From contig JAQXLU010000034.1 of NCBI GenBank assembly GCA_029012285.1, positions 1-33,097 of the forward strand: a stretch of 33,097 nt of DNA, written 5' to 3'. The translations under genes were made by a program, and so were the position numbers. The notes beneath the pieces are model-generated. The model saw only the letters and a program-made list of their open reading frames with translations. It was not told where the DNA came from and made no database searches. Below, piece by piece: positions 20,951-29,064 of this stretch (position 1 is its first letter; each line of letters opens with the position of its first letter). The stretch is from Clostridiales bacterium (lineage in GTDB: Bacteria; Bacillota; Clostridia; Christensenellales; Aristaeellaceae).

Positions 20951-21302
20951 GGGAAGCCTCCGTCTTTTGTGCATCTGCCAGCACCTTGGCGATGTGTACG
21001 CCATAGGCGATGTTCTCGTCGCTGATGAAGGTCAGCTCGGGGCTGTAGCGGATGATGATGTTCTGGCCCAGCTCGTGGCGAATGAAGCCCGCCGCCTTCT
21101 TCAGCGCTGCCATCATGCCCTCGCGCTTGTCATCCTCCAGGACGGACACGTAAATCTTCGCGTGGCGCAGATCGCGGGTCACATCCGCATGGGTGACGGA
21201 GAAGGTGCCGGTGATGCGGGGATCGTTCAGATCCTCGCGGATGATACGGTCCACCTCGCGGCGAACCTCCTCGGAGATACGGTCAATACGGTTATAGCTC
21301 AT
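20925..21302 (-). CDS. rbfA: 30S ribosome-binding factor A
   Basis: RbfA is a small KH-like assembly factor that binds the pre-30S subunit and aids 16S rRNA 5' maturation. The 125-residue product begins MSYNRIDRISEEVRREVDRI and shows the conserved DLRHAKIYVSV and KAAGFIRHELGQ segments. ATG 21302 has AAGGAG upstream. The gene lies downstream of infB as usual, but separated by an atypical 312-base spacer with repeats and a terminator-like hairpin; its translation signals are intact. Confidence 0.96.
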   Translation of the reverse strand: MSYNRIDRISEEVRREVDRIIREDLNDPRITGTFSVTHADVTRDLRHAKIYVSVLEDDKREGMMAALKKAAGFIRHELGQNIIIRYSPELTFISDENIAYGVHIAKVLADAQKTEASHDEDSETP

Positions 21303-21313
21303 GTTTGCTCCTT

Positions 21314-21351
21314 GAAAAAGCAAGGGAAGGCACGGTCATCGTGTCCTTCCC
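21314..21351 (-). terminator. Terminator-like hairpin immediately ahead of rbfA
   Basis: On the minus strand GGGAAGG-A-CACG pairs with CGTG-CCTTCCC (11 bp with one bulged base, 5-nt loop), followed by TTGCTTTTT. This would partly end transcription between infB and rbfA. It ends only a few bases before the rbfA ribosome binding site. Whether it works as a terminator, attenuator or 3' end stabiliser cannot be decided from sequence. Confidence 0.6.
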
Positions 21352-21400
21352 CTGCCTTGTGGTCAGAAATGATTGTTTGGAAGAATCCTTCGTCCCCACA

Positions 21401-21507
21401 TAACCACGCGCGATCAACCTCAACGCAGCCGTCCACCGCAACGCGCGAAAGGGCGTCCAGAGGGATGAATCCCTCTGGCGGGGTTGTAAGGGGCAGCGCC
21501 CCTTACC
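21401..21507. repeat. Hairpin repeat, copy 1
   Basis: The first of two tandem copies with a 112-base period. The core 21439-21507 (69 bp) differs from copy 2 at two positions only. It contains two perfect palindromes: CCAGAGGGAT-GA-ATCCCTCTGG (21457-21478) and GTAAGGGGC-AGC-GCCCCTTAC (21486-21506). The 38 bases before the core are a more diverged match to those before copy 2. Confidence 0.9.
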
Positions 21508-21512
21508 CTCCA

Positions 21513-21619
21513 CCAACACGCGCAGTCAGCCGCAACGAAGCCACCCCCCTCAACGCGCGAAAGGGAGTCCAGAGGGATGAATCCCTCTGGCAGGGTTGTA
21601 AGGGGCAGCGCCCCTTACC
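21513..21619. repeat. Hairpin repeat, copy 2 (includes the infB stop codon)
   Basis: The second copy, core 21551-21619, matches 67 of 69 positions of copy 1. Its last palindrome (21598-21618) runs into infB: the TTA that encodes the infB TAA stop (21615-21617) is part of the repeat. It looks like a REP/MITE-like intergenic element that arrived at, and replaced, the end of infB. Confidence 0.9.
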
Positions 21620-24500
21620 GGGGGATTTCCTCCATGATGAAGCACTCGATGATGTCGCCTTCCTTGATGTCGTTATGGCCCTCCAGGGACATACCGCACT
21701 CAAAGCCCGCGGCCATCTCCTTCACGTCCTCCTTGTAGTGCTTCAGGCTGCTCAGCTTGCCCTCATGCACCACCACATTGTCACGCAGCAAGCGCACCTG
21801 CGCGTTGCGCTGCATCTTGCCGTCCTGCACGTAGGAACCGGCGATGATGCCCGCACCGGTGATCTTCATCACCGCGCGCACCTCGGCGTGGCCCAGGATG
21901 ACCTCCTTGTACTCGGGGGCGAGCATGCCCTTCATGGCCAGCTCCATGTCCTCGATGGCCTTGTAAATGACCGTGTACAGGCGCACATCGACCTTCTCGC
22001 GCTCGGCGGTTTCGCGGGCAGAAGCGTCGGGGCGGATGTTGAAGCCAATGATGATGGCATTGAAGGCGCTGGCCAGGTTCACGTCGTCCTTGGTGATGGC
22101 GCCAGCCGCGCTGTGCAGCACGCGGACGCGCACCTCGTCGTTGGAGAGCTTCTCCATCGCCTGCTTGACGGCCTCGACCGAGCCCTGCACGTCTGCCTTG
22201 ATAATCAGGTTCAGCGTGGTCTGCTTGCCCGCCTCCAGGTTGGAGAACAGGTTTTCCATGCTCATCTTGGCCATGGACGCCTCGCGGGAGGCCTTCAGCT
22301 TAGCCTTGCGCTCCTCGGCGACCTGGCGGGACAGGTGGTCGTCACCCACGGCGATCATTTCATCGCCCGCAGAGGGCACCTCGTCAAAGCCCATGATCTC
22401 CACGGGCATGGAGGGGCCGGCCTCCTTGACCTTCTCGCCCTTGTCGTTAATCAGCGCGCGCACGCGGCCGGAAGCCATACCGGCCACGATGTTGTCGCCC
22501 ACGCGTAGCGTACCGTTTTGCAGCAGCACGGTCGCAAGCGGGCCACGGGCCTTGTCCAGCTTGGCCTCGACGATCACACCACGGCCCAGTCGGTTGGGAT
22601 TGGCGCGCAGCTCCATGGTTTCAGCCTGCAGGAGGATCATCTCCAGCAGCTCGTCGACGCCCTGGCCGGTCACGGCGGAAACGGGCACCACGATGGTGTC
22701 GCCGCCCCAGTCCTCGCAGACGATGCCGTAGTTGGTCAGGTCCTGCTTGACGCGCTCCACATTGGCGGTGGGCTTATCCATCTTGGTGACCGCCACGATG
22801 AGGGGCACCTCCGCGGCCTTGGCATGGTTGATGGATTCGACGGTCTGGGGCATGACGGAGTCATCCGCCGCCACGACCAGCACCGCAATATCGGTGGCCT
22901 GGGTGCCACGGGCACGCATGGCGGTGAAGGCCTCGTGACCAGGGGTATCCAGGAAGGTGATCTGCCGGTTGCCGTCCACCGTGACGGTGTAGGCGCCGAT
23001 GTGCTGGGTGATGCCACCCGCCTCGCCCGCCGTGACGCGGCTCTTGCGGATGTAGTCCAGCAGGGAGGTTTTGCCATGGTCGACATGGCCCATGATGGTG
23101 ACCACCGGCGGACGGGTCATCAGGTTCTCGTCGGTATCCTCGAAGTCCTCGGCGCTCAGCTGATCCTCAGCGGTCTGCTCCGCCTTTTTCTCCAGGGTGA
23201 TCTCAAAGTCCGCGCACACCAGGCTGGCGGTATCAAAGTCGATCTCCGAGTTGATGGTGGCCATGTTGCCCAGCAGGAACAGCTTCTTGATGATCTCGCC
23301 CGAGGTCTTGCCGATCTTCTCGCACAGGTCGCGCACGATGATGGTATCGCCGGACATGTAGGCGGTCTCGATCTTGATGGGGGCCATCATCTGCTGCGCG
23401 GAGGGCTTGCGCTGGCGGGACTTCTTGCCGCCGCGGATCACATCATCGTCATAGCCGGAGTAGCCTGCGTCGCGGGAGAGCTGCTTGCGGTTGCGGGCCA
23501 CATGCTCCGGGTCATGCTGGCGGACGTAGTTCTTCTTGTTGGGGTCGTAGTTGGAGACGCGCTCCTTGCCCATGGCGGGCGCCAGGTCCGGCGCAGCTGC
23601 CTTGGGACGGCCAGCACCCATGGGACGGCCCTGGCCGGGCGCACCCTGGGGACGCGGCGCGAAGCCGCCCTGCTGAGGGCGGGGCTGGAACGTACCGTTC
23701 GCCGGACGGCCCTGACCGGGCGTACCCTGGGGACGGGGCTGGAACGTGCCGTTGGCCGGGCGACCCTGACCGGACACACCCTGGGGACGGGGCTGCACGC
23801 CCTGGGGACGCGGCTGGAACGTGCCATTCGCCGGACGGCCCTGGGCAGGCGCGCCCTGGGGACGGGGCTGGAACGTACCGTTCGCCGGACGGCCCTGCTG
23901 ACCCGGTGCTTGCGCGGGACGGGGCTGCTGGGGACGCGGCGGACGGATGACATTGGGCGCCAGGCCCACGGGCTTCTGCGGCACAACCTGACCAGGACGG
24001 CTGATGATCTGGCCGATGGCGGGCTTCTTGGGGGCCTCCGCCTTGGCTTTCTCCGCAGCGGCCTTGTCAGCAGCAGCCTTGTCAGCGGCGGCCTTGTCAG
24101 CAGCAGCCTTTTCGGCGGCAGCCTTCTCCGCAGCGGCCTTCTCTGCAGCGGCCTTCTCTGCAGCAGCCTTCTCTGCAGCGGCCTTCTCAGCAGCGGCCTT
24201 GGCGGCAGCCTTCTCAGCCTTGGCGCGCTCGGCTTCCTTCTCGGCAGCATCCAGCGCGGCCTGCTCGTCCGCGTCCAGCATGACGTAGGCCTTCGACTGA
24301 TCAGCGCGCTGCTTCTCCGCCTCGGCACGCTTGAGCTGGGCGTCCTTCTCTTCGTTGGCTTTCACAAAGCCGTTTTCAAGGGCGCGCAGGGACTGGAGCA
24401 GACTCTCCGCACTCTTGCGCGCCTGGGACGCCTCTTCCTTCACCTTGGTGGCGTCCGCCAGGAGCTCTCTGGTGGCATCCTTCAGTTTCACTTTCGTCAT
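21615..24500 (-). CDS. infB: Translation initiation factor IF-2
   Basis: IF-2 is the GTPase that places initiator tRNA on the 30S subunit. The 961-residue product has an N-terminal helical region, a stretch of ten Ala-rich pentapeptides (to residue 151), a Gly/Pro/Arg/Gln region with four [13 protein letters not shown] copies (about 202-276), the IF2-N domain, and the G domain with GHVDHGKT at 471-478, [15 protein letters not shown] and TKMD. The C-terminal domains follow to EEIPR. ATG 24500 overlaps the stop of the ylxQ-like gene (ATGA); only a distant GGGGGTG lies upstream, so coupling to the previous gene is likely. Its stop codon lies within a repeat element. Confidence 0.97.
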   Translation of the reverse strand: MTKVKLKDATRELLADATKVKEEASQARKSAESLLQSLRALENGFVKANEEKDAQLKRAEAEKQRADQSKAYVMLDADEQAALDAAEKEAERAKAEKAAAKAAAEKAAAEKAAAEKAAAEKAAAEKAAAEKAAADKAAADKAAADKAAAEKAKAEAPKKPAIGQIISRPGQVVPQKPVGLAPNVIRPPRPQQPRPAQAPGQQGRPANGTFQPRPQGAPAQGRPANGTFQPRPQGVQPRPQGVSGQGRPANGTFQPRPQGTPGQGRPANGTFQPRPQQGGFAPRPQGAPGQGRPMGAGRPKAAAPDLAPAMGKERVSNYDPNKKNYVRQHDPEHVARNRKQLSRDAGYSGYDDDVIRGGKKSRQRKPSAQQMMAPIKIETAYMSGDTIIVRDLCEKIGKTSGEIIKKLFLLGNMATINSEIDFDTASLVCADFEITLEKKAEQTAEDQLSAEDFEDTDENLMTRPPVVTIMGHVDHGKTSLLDYIRKSRVTAGEAGGITQHIGAYTVTVDGNRQITFLDTPGHEAFTAMRARGTQATDIAVLVVAADDSVMPQTVESINHAKAAEVPLIVAVTKMDKPTANVERVKQDLTNYGIVCEDWGGDTIVVPVSAVTGQGVDELLEMILLQAETMELRANPNRLGRGVIVEAKLDKARGPLATVLLQNGTLRVGDNIVAGMASGRVRALINDKGEKVKEAGPSMPVEIMGFDEVPSAGDEMIAVGDDHLSRQVAEERKAKLKASREASMAKMSMENLFSNLEAGKQTTLNLIIKADVQGSVEAVKQAMEKLSNDEVRVRVLHSAAGAITKDDVNLASAFNAIIIGFNIRPDASARETAEREKVDVRLYTVIYKAIEDMELAMKGMLAPEYKEVILGHAEVRAVMKITGAGIIAGSYVQDGKMQRNAQVRLLRDNVVVHEGKLSSLKHYKEDVKEMAAGFECGMSLEGHNDIKEGDIIECFIMEEIPR
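23673..23897 (-). repeat. In-frame [13 protein letters not shown] repeats in infB
   Basis: Four near-identical copies of a [12 protein letters not shown] unit, with linkers of different length, encode IF-2 residues 202-276. They are basic and probably disordered. The DNA repeats make length change by slippage or recombination likely. Confidence 0.85.
24046..24195 (-). repeat. Ten 15-bp repeats encoding [10 protein letters not shown] pentapeptides in infB
   Basis: Exactly 150 bases made of ten 15-bp units encode, in order of translation, six AAAEK, three AAADK and one AAAEK units. They should form a long charged single helix between the N-terminal region and the Pro/Arg-rich linker of IF-2. 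Synonymous differences among units show that the array is not brand new. Confidence 0.88.
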
Positions 24501-24844
24501 TCGACGCTTGCACCCCCGCTATGATTTACGGTAATCGTAGGTTTCATCGTTTGTTGTATGGAGGCGGCGAAGCCTCCCTTGAGGACCGCCATGGCCATGC
24601 CGGGCTTGCCGGTGGCCTCGTGGAGCAGCCCCTTTGGCAGCTCCACCACAGGAACGCCCGCACGCTGGCAAACACCCCTGTATTTATCCTGCGTGGCAGG
24701 GGATGCGCCGCTATCCAGCAGCAGCACCCCGCAGCCCCCGGCGCGGATGGTTTTCATGCAGCCATCCTCGCCGAACACCGCCTGCCTCGCTCTCACGCAC
24801 AGGCCCATGAGCCCGCGCAGCTTGCTTTCCTGTGCCTGCGTCAC
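24497..24844 (-). CDS. L7Ae-family ribosomal/RNA-binding protein (YlxQ-like)
   Basis: The 115-residue product is the YlxQ-type L7Ae/L30e protein found between ylxR and infB in Bacillota; it binds RNA and associates with ribosomes. The family core is [19 protein letters not shown], then [20 protein letters not shown] and [20 protein letters not shown] take the GTG at 24844 as start, since GGAGG lies 10 bases upstream and it sits 2 bases after the ylxR stop. A longer open frame to 25108 is a shadow of ylxR. Its stop overlaps the infB start in an ATGA arrangement. Confidence 0.9.
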   Translation of the reverse strand: MTQAQESKLRGLMGLCVRARQAVFGEDGCMKTIRAGGCGVLLLDSGASPATQDKYRGVCQRAGVPVVELPKGLLHEATGKPGMAMAVLKGGFAASIQQTMKPTITVNHSGGASVE

Positions 24845-24846
24845 GG

Positions 24847-25137
24847 TCAATCCGCCTCCGGTTCCGGCGCGGGCAGATGGGCCAGCTCGTACTGAAGGGC
24901 GGCAGCGACCTCCTCGGTCATGCGCACCTCCAGCTGACGCTCCAGCTGCTTCTGCTTGATCGCCCGGGTCAGGCAGCTCTCCTGACGGCACACATAGGCG
25001 CCACGACCGGGCTTCTTGCCCCCGGGGTCCATGGAGAGGGTACCGTCCGGCGCACGCACGACGCGGATGAGCTCTCTTTTGGGCTTGCTTTCCCGGCAGC
25101 CCACGCACATCCGCAGGGGAATCTTCTTCGGCTTCAT
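24847..25137 (-). CDS. rnpM: YlxR/RnpM family RNA-binding protein (DUF448)
   Basis: This is a 96-residue protein of the YlxR family, linked in B. subtilis to RNase P control and named RnpM. Typical features are RMCVGCRESKPKRELIRVVR at the N-terminus, PGRGAYVCRQESC and the basic LTRAIKQKQLERQL helix. The ATG at 25137 has GGAGGTG 8 bases upstream. It lies 18 bases after nusA and 2 bases ahead of the YlxQ-like gene, in the canonical order. Confidence 0.93.
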   Translation of the reverse strand: MKPKKIPLRMCVGCRESKPKRELIRVVRAPDGTLSMDPGGKKPGRGAYVCRQESCLTRAIKQKQLERQLEVRMTEEVAAALQYELAHLPAPEPEAD

Positions 25138-25155
25138 CGGGATCGCACCTCCGCC

Positions 25156-26385
25156 TTACAGGGTGTCGTCCTCGTCTACGGGCAGCTCAATGCCGGTGAA
25201 GGCTTCGCCGCCGAAATCCGCGAACTCGTCCATCACGGGCGCATCCTCGACGATCTCCACATCGCCCATCTGCTCCATGTACTGGCTCTGGGACTTGATG
25301 TCGATCTTCCAGCCGGTGAGCTTGGCGGCCAGGCGAGCGTTTTGGCCCTCCTTGCCGATGGCCAGGCTGAGCTGGTTGTCCGGCACCACCACGATGCAGG
25401 AGCGGGCGCCGCTGGCCTCGGTGTACACCGCGCGGACGTTGGCGGGATTCAGGGCGTTGGCGATGAACTCCGCCGGATCGTCAGACCACTTGATGATGTC
25501 GATCTTCTCGCCCTTGATCTCGGTGACAACGCGATCCACGCGGCTGCCGCGTTGGCCCACGCAGGAGCCGACCGGGTCGATCTGCACCTCGTTGGAGTAC
25601 ACCGCCATCTTGGTGCGGCTGCCGGCCTCGCGGGCGATGGCCTTGATGGTCACATCGCCGGCGGCGATTTCGGGCACCTCCATCTCGAACAGGCGCTTGA
25701 TCAGATTGGGATGGATGCGGCTGACCCGCACCTGCGGGCCGCGCACGCCGATGGCCTGGGCGCGCTGCACCTCCAGGACGTAGACCTTCACATGGTCATC
25801 CTCCTGGAGCACCTCGCCAGGGATCATTTCGCTGGCCTCCAGGATGCCCTCGGTGCGGCCCATCAGATCCACAAAGGCGTTGCCCTTGGTATCCACCCGG
25901 CGGACGATAGCGGTGAGGATCTCGTTCTCCTTGTCGATATATTCATCGTACACGCGGCCGCGCTCGGCCTCGCGCAGGCGCTGCACGATCACGCCCTTGG
26001 CGGTCTGGGCCGCCACGCGCAGGAAGCCGCGGGGGGTGACATCGGTCTCCACGATGTCGCCCATCTGGTAGGAATCCTTGATCTTGCGGGCTTCCTCCAG
26101 GGTGATCTGATCGGCGTTGGAACCTTCGATCTCCTCGACGATCAGGCGGCGGGTGTAGACGTGCACCTCGCCGCTTTCCCGGTCGATGGTGGCGGTGATG
26201 TTGTTGGGGCTGGGCACCGGCGCGCCGTTGGGCAGGTTCTTCTGATATGCCTTCTTCAGCGCGTCCTCCACGGTGGAGAAGAGCATCTCCTCGCTGATGG
26301 ATTTTTCCCGGGCCAGCAGCTTGATTGCTTCCACCAGCTCGCTGGTCTGAGGCTTGGCGGGGGCTGCGGTTTTTTTGCTTCTCAT
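25156..26385 (-). CDS. nusA: Transcription termination/antitermination protein NusA
   Basis: NusA binds RNA polymerase and nascent RNA and affects pausing and termination. The 409-residue product has the N-terminal polymerase-binding domain ([20 protein letters not shown]), an S1 domain ([17 protein letters not shown]), then two KH domains, including [20 protein letters not shown] and [20 protein letters not shown]. It lacks the C-terminal acidic repeats of enteric NusA, as usual in Bacillota. ATG 26385 has AAAGGTG 6 bases upstream; a GTG 9 bases earlier lies inside that site and is rejected. The gene follows rimP after 33 bases. Confidence 0.97.
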   Translation of the reverse strand: MRSKKTAAPAKPQTSELVEAIKLLAREKSISEEMLFSTVEDALKKAYQKNLPNGAPVPSPNNITATIDRESGEVHVYTRRLIVEEIEGSNADQITLEEARKIKDSYQMGDIVETDVTPRGFLRVAAQTAKGVIVQRLREAERGRVYDEYIDKENEILTAIVRRVDTKGNAFVDLMGRTEGILEASEMIPGEVLQEDDHVKVYVLEVQRAQAIGVRGPQVRVSRIHPNLIKRLFEMEVPEIAAGDVTIKAIAREAGSRTKMAVYSNEVQIDPVGSCVGQRGSRVDRVVTEIKGEKIDIIKWSDDPAEFIANALNPANVRAVYTEASGARSCIVVVPDNQLSLAIGKEGQNARLAAKLTGWKIDIKSQSQYMEQMGDVEIVEDAPVMDEFADFGGEAFTGIELPVDEDDTL

Positions 26386-26418
26386 GATATTCACCTTTAT
26401 ATGTTTTGTTGGGATTGC

Positions 26419-26955
26419 TTATTCTTCCGGAACTTCCTCGACCTCGATCTCGTCGCCGACGTTCATCTCGTCCGCGCCCTCCCCGAGGTCAACGTCCTGG
26501 ATGCCGTCCAGATCGACGACGGGCTTGATGAGGGAGGCGGCGCGGCGGCCGAAGCGCTTTTCCTCCCCGGCGATGAGCAGCACGACCTCGTCCTTGTCGT
26601 ACCCGGCCAATTCACCCGTGAACACCTTCTGCCCTTCGATGGCCTTGAACAGGTGCAATTCCACCTCCAGGCCCAGGGCGCGCTCGAAGTCCCGGTCCTT
26701 CTTCAGCGGACGGTCGACGCCGGGGCTGGACACCTCCAGGAAGTCGTAATCGTAGCTTTCCAGCTGGGGCTGAATGGCCCGGTGATACCGCTCGCAGTCA
26801 TCCAGCGTGATGCCCTCGGGCTTGTCGATGTACAGCCGCAGGTACTTGCCGGAATCCTCCTTGTCCAGGGCGACGTCCACCAGCTCATACCCGAGCTCCT
26901 CCGCCAGGCGCTGGCACCGGGGCTCCACCACTGCGGTCAGCTCTGACTTTGCCAT
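26419..26955 (-). CDS. rimP: Ribosome maturation factor RimP
   Basis: RimP helps assemble the 30S subunit. The 178-residue product shows the family pattern ELGYELVDVALDKEDSGKYL, RLYIDKPEGITLDDCERYHR and FLEVSSPGVDRPLKKDRDFE, and ends in an acidic tail. The ATG at 26955 has AAAGGAGG 8 bases upstream. It is the first gene of the rimP-nusA operon, about 265 nt downstream of the predicted transcription start. Confidence 0.96.
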   Translation of the reverse strand: MAKSELTAVVEPRCQRLAEELGYELVDVALDKEDSGKYLRLYIDKPEGITLDDCERYHRAIQPQLESYDYDFLEVSSPGVDRPLKKDRDFERALGLEVELHLFKAIEGQKVFTGELAGYDKDEVVLLIAGEEKRFGRRAASLIKPVVDLDGIQDVDLGEGADEMNVGDEIEVEEVPEE

Positions 26956-27227
26956 GTCGCTGCCTCCTTTCTCCATTCGTCATGCCAGATATTGGGAATT
27001 CATGGCATAGGAAAAGAGCGGACAACATGGCCTGCCCACACGAAAACAACAGCTTCCCGGAGGACGGCCATCCCGGCCGGGCCCAAGCCCCGTGTCCCCC
27101 TTGCGCTGCATCCTCGTGCCGTCAGGCGATGCCCACTCTTAACCGTCGAACCCTTCTTTCTGAGCATATGCCGGTCACCCGGCAGGAAACGCCATCCTTG
27201 CGGACAGCAGTGATTTCATACGAAGAG

Positions 27228-27256
27228 AGTATACCACACTTTGGCCGCGAATACAA
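27228..27256 (-). promoter_or_regulatory. Promoter of the rimP-nusA-infB operon
   Basis: On the minus strand TATACT (27233-27228, 5/6) is preceded by TGG (extended -10) and, after a 17-base spacer, TTGTAT (27256-27251, 3/6). The extended -10 makes up for the poor -35. Transcription would start near 27220. Confidence 0.65.
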
Positions 27257-27349
27257 GCGTTTTCCAGCCATCCATAAAGATTTTACCGCAATTTGACCCT
27301 GTTTTCCGATGCGCTGGGCTGCATATGGCTGTCCACGGGGCTGCGCCTC

Positions 27350-27378
27350 TTGTGCGCGGGCGAAAAAAGTGGTATGAT
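27350..27378 (+). promoter_or_regulatory. Promoter of trmO and the M28 peptidase genes
   Basis: TATGAT (27373-27378, 5/6) has TGG directly upstream (extended -10) and TTGTGC (27350-27355) as -35 after 17 bases. An alternative TATAAG lies a few bases further on. The start codon of trmO follows about 30 bases after the start site. Confidence 0.6.
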
Positions 27379-27413
27379 GTAGTATAAGAGCATATGCGAA
27401 AGGAGGCGCTCCC

Positions 27414-28091
27414 ATGCAGGTGATTGCCCACATCCGCAACGCGTTCCCGACCAAGTTCGGGCTACCCCGCCAATCGGGCCTGGTACCGGAGCTCACCTCC
27501 ACCATCGTGTTTGAGCCGGAATACCGCGTACCGGAGGCACTGCGGGGCATCGAGCGCTACTCCCACCTGTGGTTGATCTGGGAATTCCACCAGGCCGTGC
27601 GGGCGGGCGAGGATCAGTCCTGGCGGCCCACGGTGCGTCCCCCCCGCCTGGGCGGCAACACCCGTATGGGCGTGTTCGCGACGCGCTCGCCCTTCCGGCC
27701 CAATCCCTTGGGGCTGACGGTGGTAAAGCTCCTGGCGGTGGCGGATTCCCCCGATGGGAAGGTGCTGCTTGTGTCCGGCGCGGACATGATGGACGGCACG
27801 CCCATCTACGACATCAAGCCCTATTTGCCCTATGTGGACAGCGTGCCGGAGGCCTCCGGCGGCTTCACCGAGGAGACGGCGGAATACCGCCTGGCGGTGG
27901 ATTGCCCGGAGGCGCTGCTGAGCCGCGTCCCCCCGCAGCACCGTCAAACCCTGCTGGGCGTGCTTTCCCAGGATCCCCGCCCGGCCTATCAGCATGACGA
28001 AAGCCGCGTGTACGGCCTCCCCTTTTTGGGGCTGGACGTGAAATTTACGGTCAAGGACGGCACGCTGACCGTCCTGGAAATCAAGGAGTGA
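27414..28091 (+). CDS. trmO: tRNA (t6A37) methyltransferase TrmO family protein
   Basis: TrmO (formerly YaeB/TsaA) uses SAM to methylate t6A37 in certain tRNAs, making m6t6A. The 225-residue product has the family hallmarks NTRMGVFATRSPFRPNPLGL and YDIKPYLPYVDS, plus the early GLPRQSGLVPELTSTIVFEP and YSHLWLIWEFH. The ATG at 27414 has AAAGGAGG upstream. It has a clear promoter and is followed after 6 bases by an M28 peptidase gene whose AAGGAG overlaps the trmO end, so the genes are co-transcribed although functions look unrelated. Confidence 0.94.
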   Translation: MQVIAHIRNAFPTKFGLPRQSGLVPELTSTIVFEPEYRVPEALRGIERYSHLWLIWEFHQAVRAGEDQSWRPTVRPPRLGGNTRMGVFATRSPFRPNPLGLTVVKLLAVADSPDGKVLLVSGADMMDGTPIYDIKPYLPYVDSVPEASGGFTEETAEYRLAVDCPEALLSRVPPQHRQTLLGVLSQDPRPAYQHDESRVYGLPFLGLDVKFTVKDGTLTVLEIKE

Positions 28092-28097
28092 CAAGCG

Positions 28098-29048
28098 ATG
28101 CGTATCATTGAAATGCTGACAGCACAGTTCCCCATCCGCAAAACCGGCAAGCAGAAGGAAGCCTTCCGCGACTGGTTCATCGCCTGGGCCCGGGAGCAGG
28201 GCTATACCGCCCAGGCCACCACGCCGCGCGGGTTCTTCCACAGCACCAATGTGATCGTCGGCGAGCCCGAGAGCGCGCAGGTCATCTTCACCGCCCATTA
28301 CGACACCCCGCCAGTGATGCCCCTGCCCAACTTCATCACCCCTTGCAACAGGCTGGTATACTTGCTCTACCAGCTGCTGCTCGTACCCATCATGCTGCTG
28401 CCCGCTGCCCTCGTCGCGGCGCTTGTTTTCCATGTGATGCGCGTGCTGACCGACAATGCGCTCCTGGCTGACATCGTATGCCGTTTCTCTGGGCTTGCCA
28501 CGCTGTACACGGTGCTGGGCGTCATGATGCTGGGCCCGGCGAACAAGCACTGCGTCAACGACAACACCTCCGGCGTGGCGGCGGTGATGGAGCTGATGCG
28601 CCGCCTGTCCCCCGAGGAGCGCGGCAAGGTTGCCTTCCTCCTCTTTGACAACGAGGAAAAGGGCATGCTGGGTAGCGGCGCCTACGCCAAGAGCCATCCG
28701 GACATCAGGAAGGAGCGCCTGATCATCAACATGGACTGCGTGGGCGACGGCGAGCACATCCTGTTCTTCGCCAACAAGCAAACGCGGGAGCTGGCGCAGT
28801 TCCCCCTGCTGGAGGAAGCCATGCAGGGCGTCACCGGCCGTCACTTCATCATGAACCAGATGGAAAAATGCATCTACCCCTCCGACCAGGCAAAGTTCAA
28901 GCTGGGCATCGCCGTGTGCGCCTGCAAGCAGAAGCGGGGCATCGGCTACTATTGCGACAAGATTCACACCAAGCGGGATACCGTGTGCGAGCAGGTCAAC
29001 CTCGACTTCCTGGCGGAGGGCCTGAGCGCCTTTGTATCCCGGCTGTGA
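28098..29048 (+). CDS. M28-family metallopeptidase with membrane segments (paralogue 1)
   Basis: This 316-residue protein has the full set of M28 aminopeptidase-type residues: His67 and Asp69 in TAHYDTPP, Asp155 in VNDNTSG, Glu186 (general base) and Glu187 (metal ligand) in FDNEEKG, Asp213 in NMDCVGDG and His290 in KIHTKRD. Two hydrophobic stretches (about 86-115 and 133-147) lie between the first two metal motifs, so it is probably a membrane protein with the catalytic domain split by the membrane insert. No signal peptide is seen. The substrate is unknown. It is followed after 16 bases by a paralogue of the same layout. Confidence 0.85.
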   Translation: MRIIEMLTAQFPIRKTGKQKEAFRDWFIAWAREQGYTAQATTPRGFFHSTNVIVGEPESAQVIFTAHYDTPPVMPLPNFITPCNRLVYLLYQLLLVPIMLLPAALVAALVFHVMRVLTDNALLADIVCRFSGLATLYTVLGVMMLGPANKHCVNDNTSGVAAVMELMRRLSPEERGKVAFLLFDNEEKGMLGSGAYAKSHPDIRKERLIINMDCVGDGEHILFFANKQTRELAQFPLLEEAMQGVTGRHFIMNQMEKCIYPSDQAKFKLGIAVCACKQKRGIGYYCDKIHTKRDTVCEQVNLDFLAEGLSAFVSRL

Positions 29049-29064
29049 TTCCCAGGAGGCGCGC

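Larger units (their letters stand above)
21303..21614. other. Repeat-bearing spacer between infB and rbfA (312 nt)
   Basis: In this operon the neighbouring genes are otherwise overlapping or close, so the spacer is an outlier. It contains two tandem copies of a hairpin-rich repeat (21401-21619) next to infB, and a terminator-like hairpin (21314-21351) next to rbfA. I see no gene in it. It looks like an insertion into the operon. Confidence 0.75.
26956..27413. other. Divergent intergenic region between rimP and trmO (458 nt)
   Basis: It contains two outward promoters: 27228-27256 for the rimP operon and 27350-27378 for trmO. The rimP leader is about 265 nt and GC-rich, with overlapping short hairpins, e.g. 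CGGCC-ATCCC-GGCCG (27065-27079). I cannot assign it to a known leader RNA class. No gene is supported. Confidence 0.6.

Noticed and set aside
24046-24195. CRISPR-like short repeats
   Set aside because: The 15-bp units are contiguous, without spacers, and encode in-frame pentapeptides of IF-2.
22518-24524. Antisense frame over infB with Leu/Gly-rich repeats
   Set aside because: The repeats mirror the AAAEK and GRPANG units of IF-2. No independent evidence for expression.
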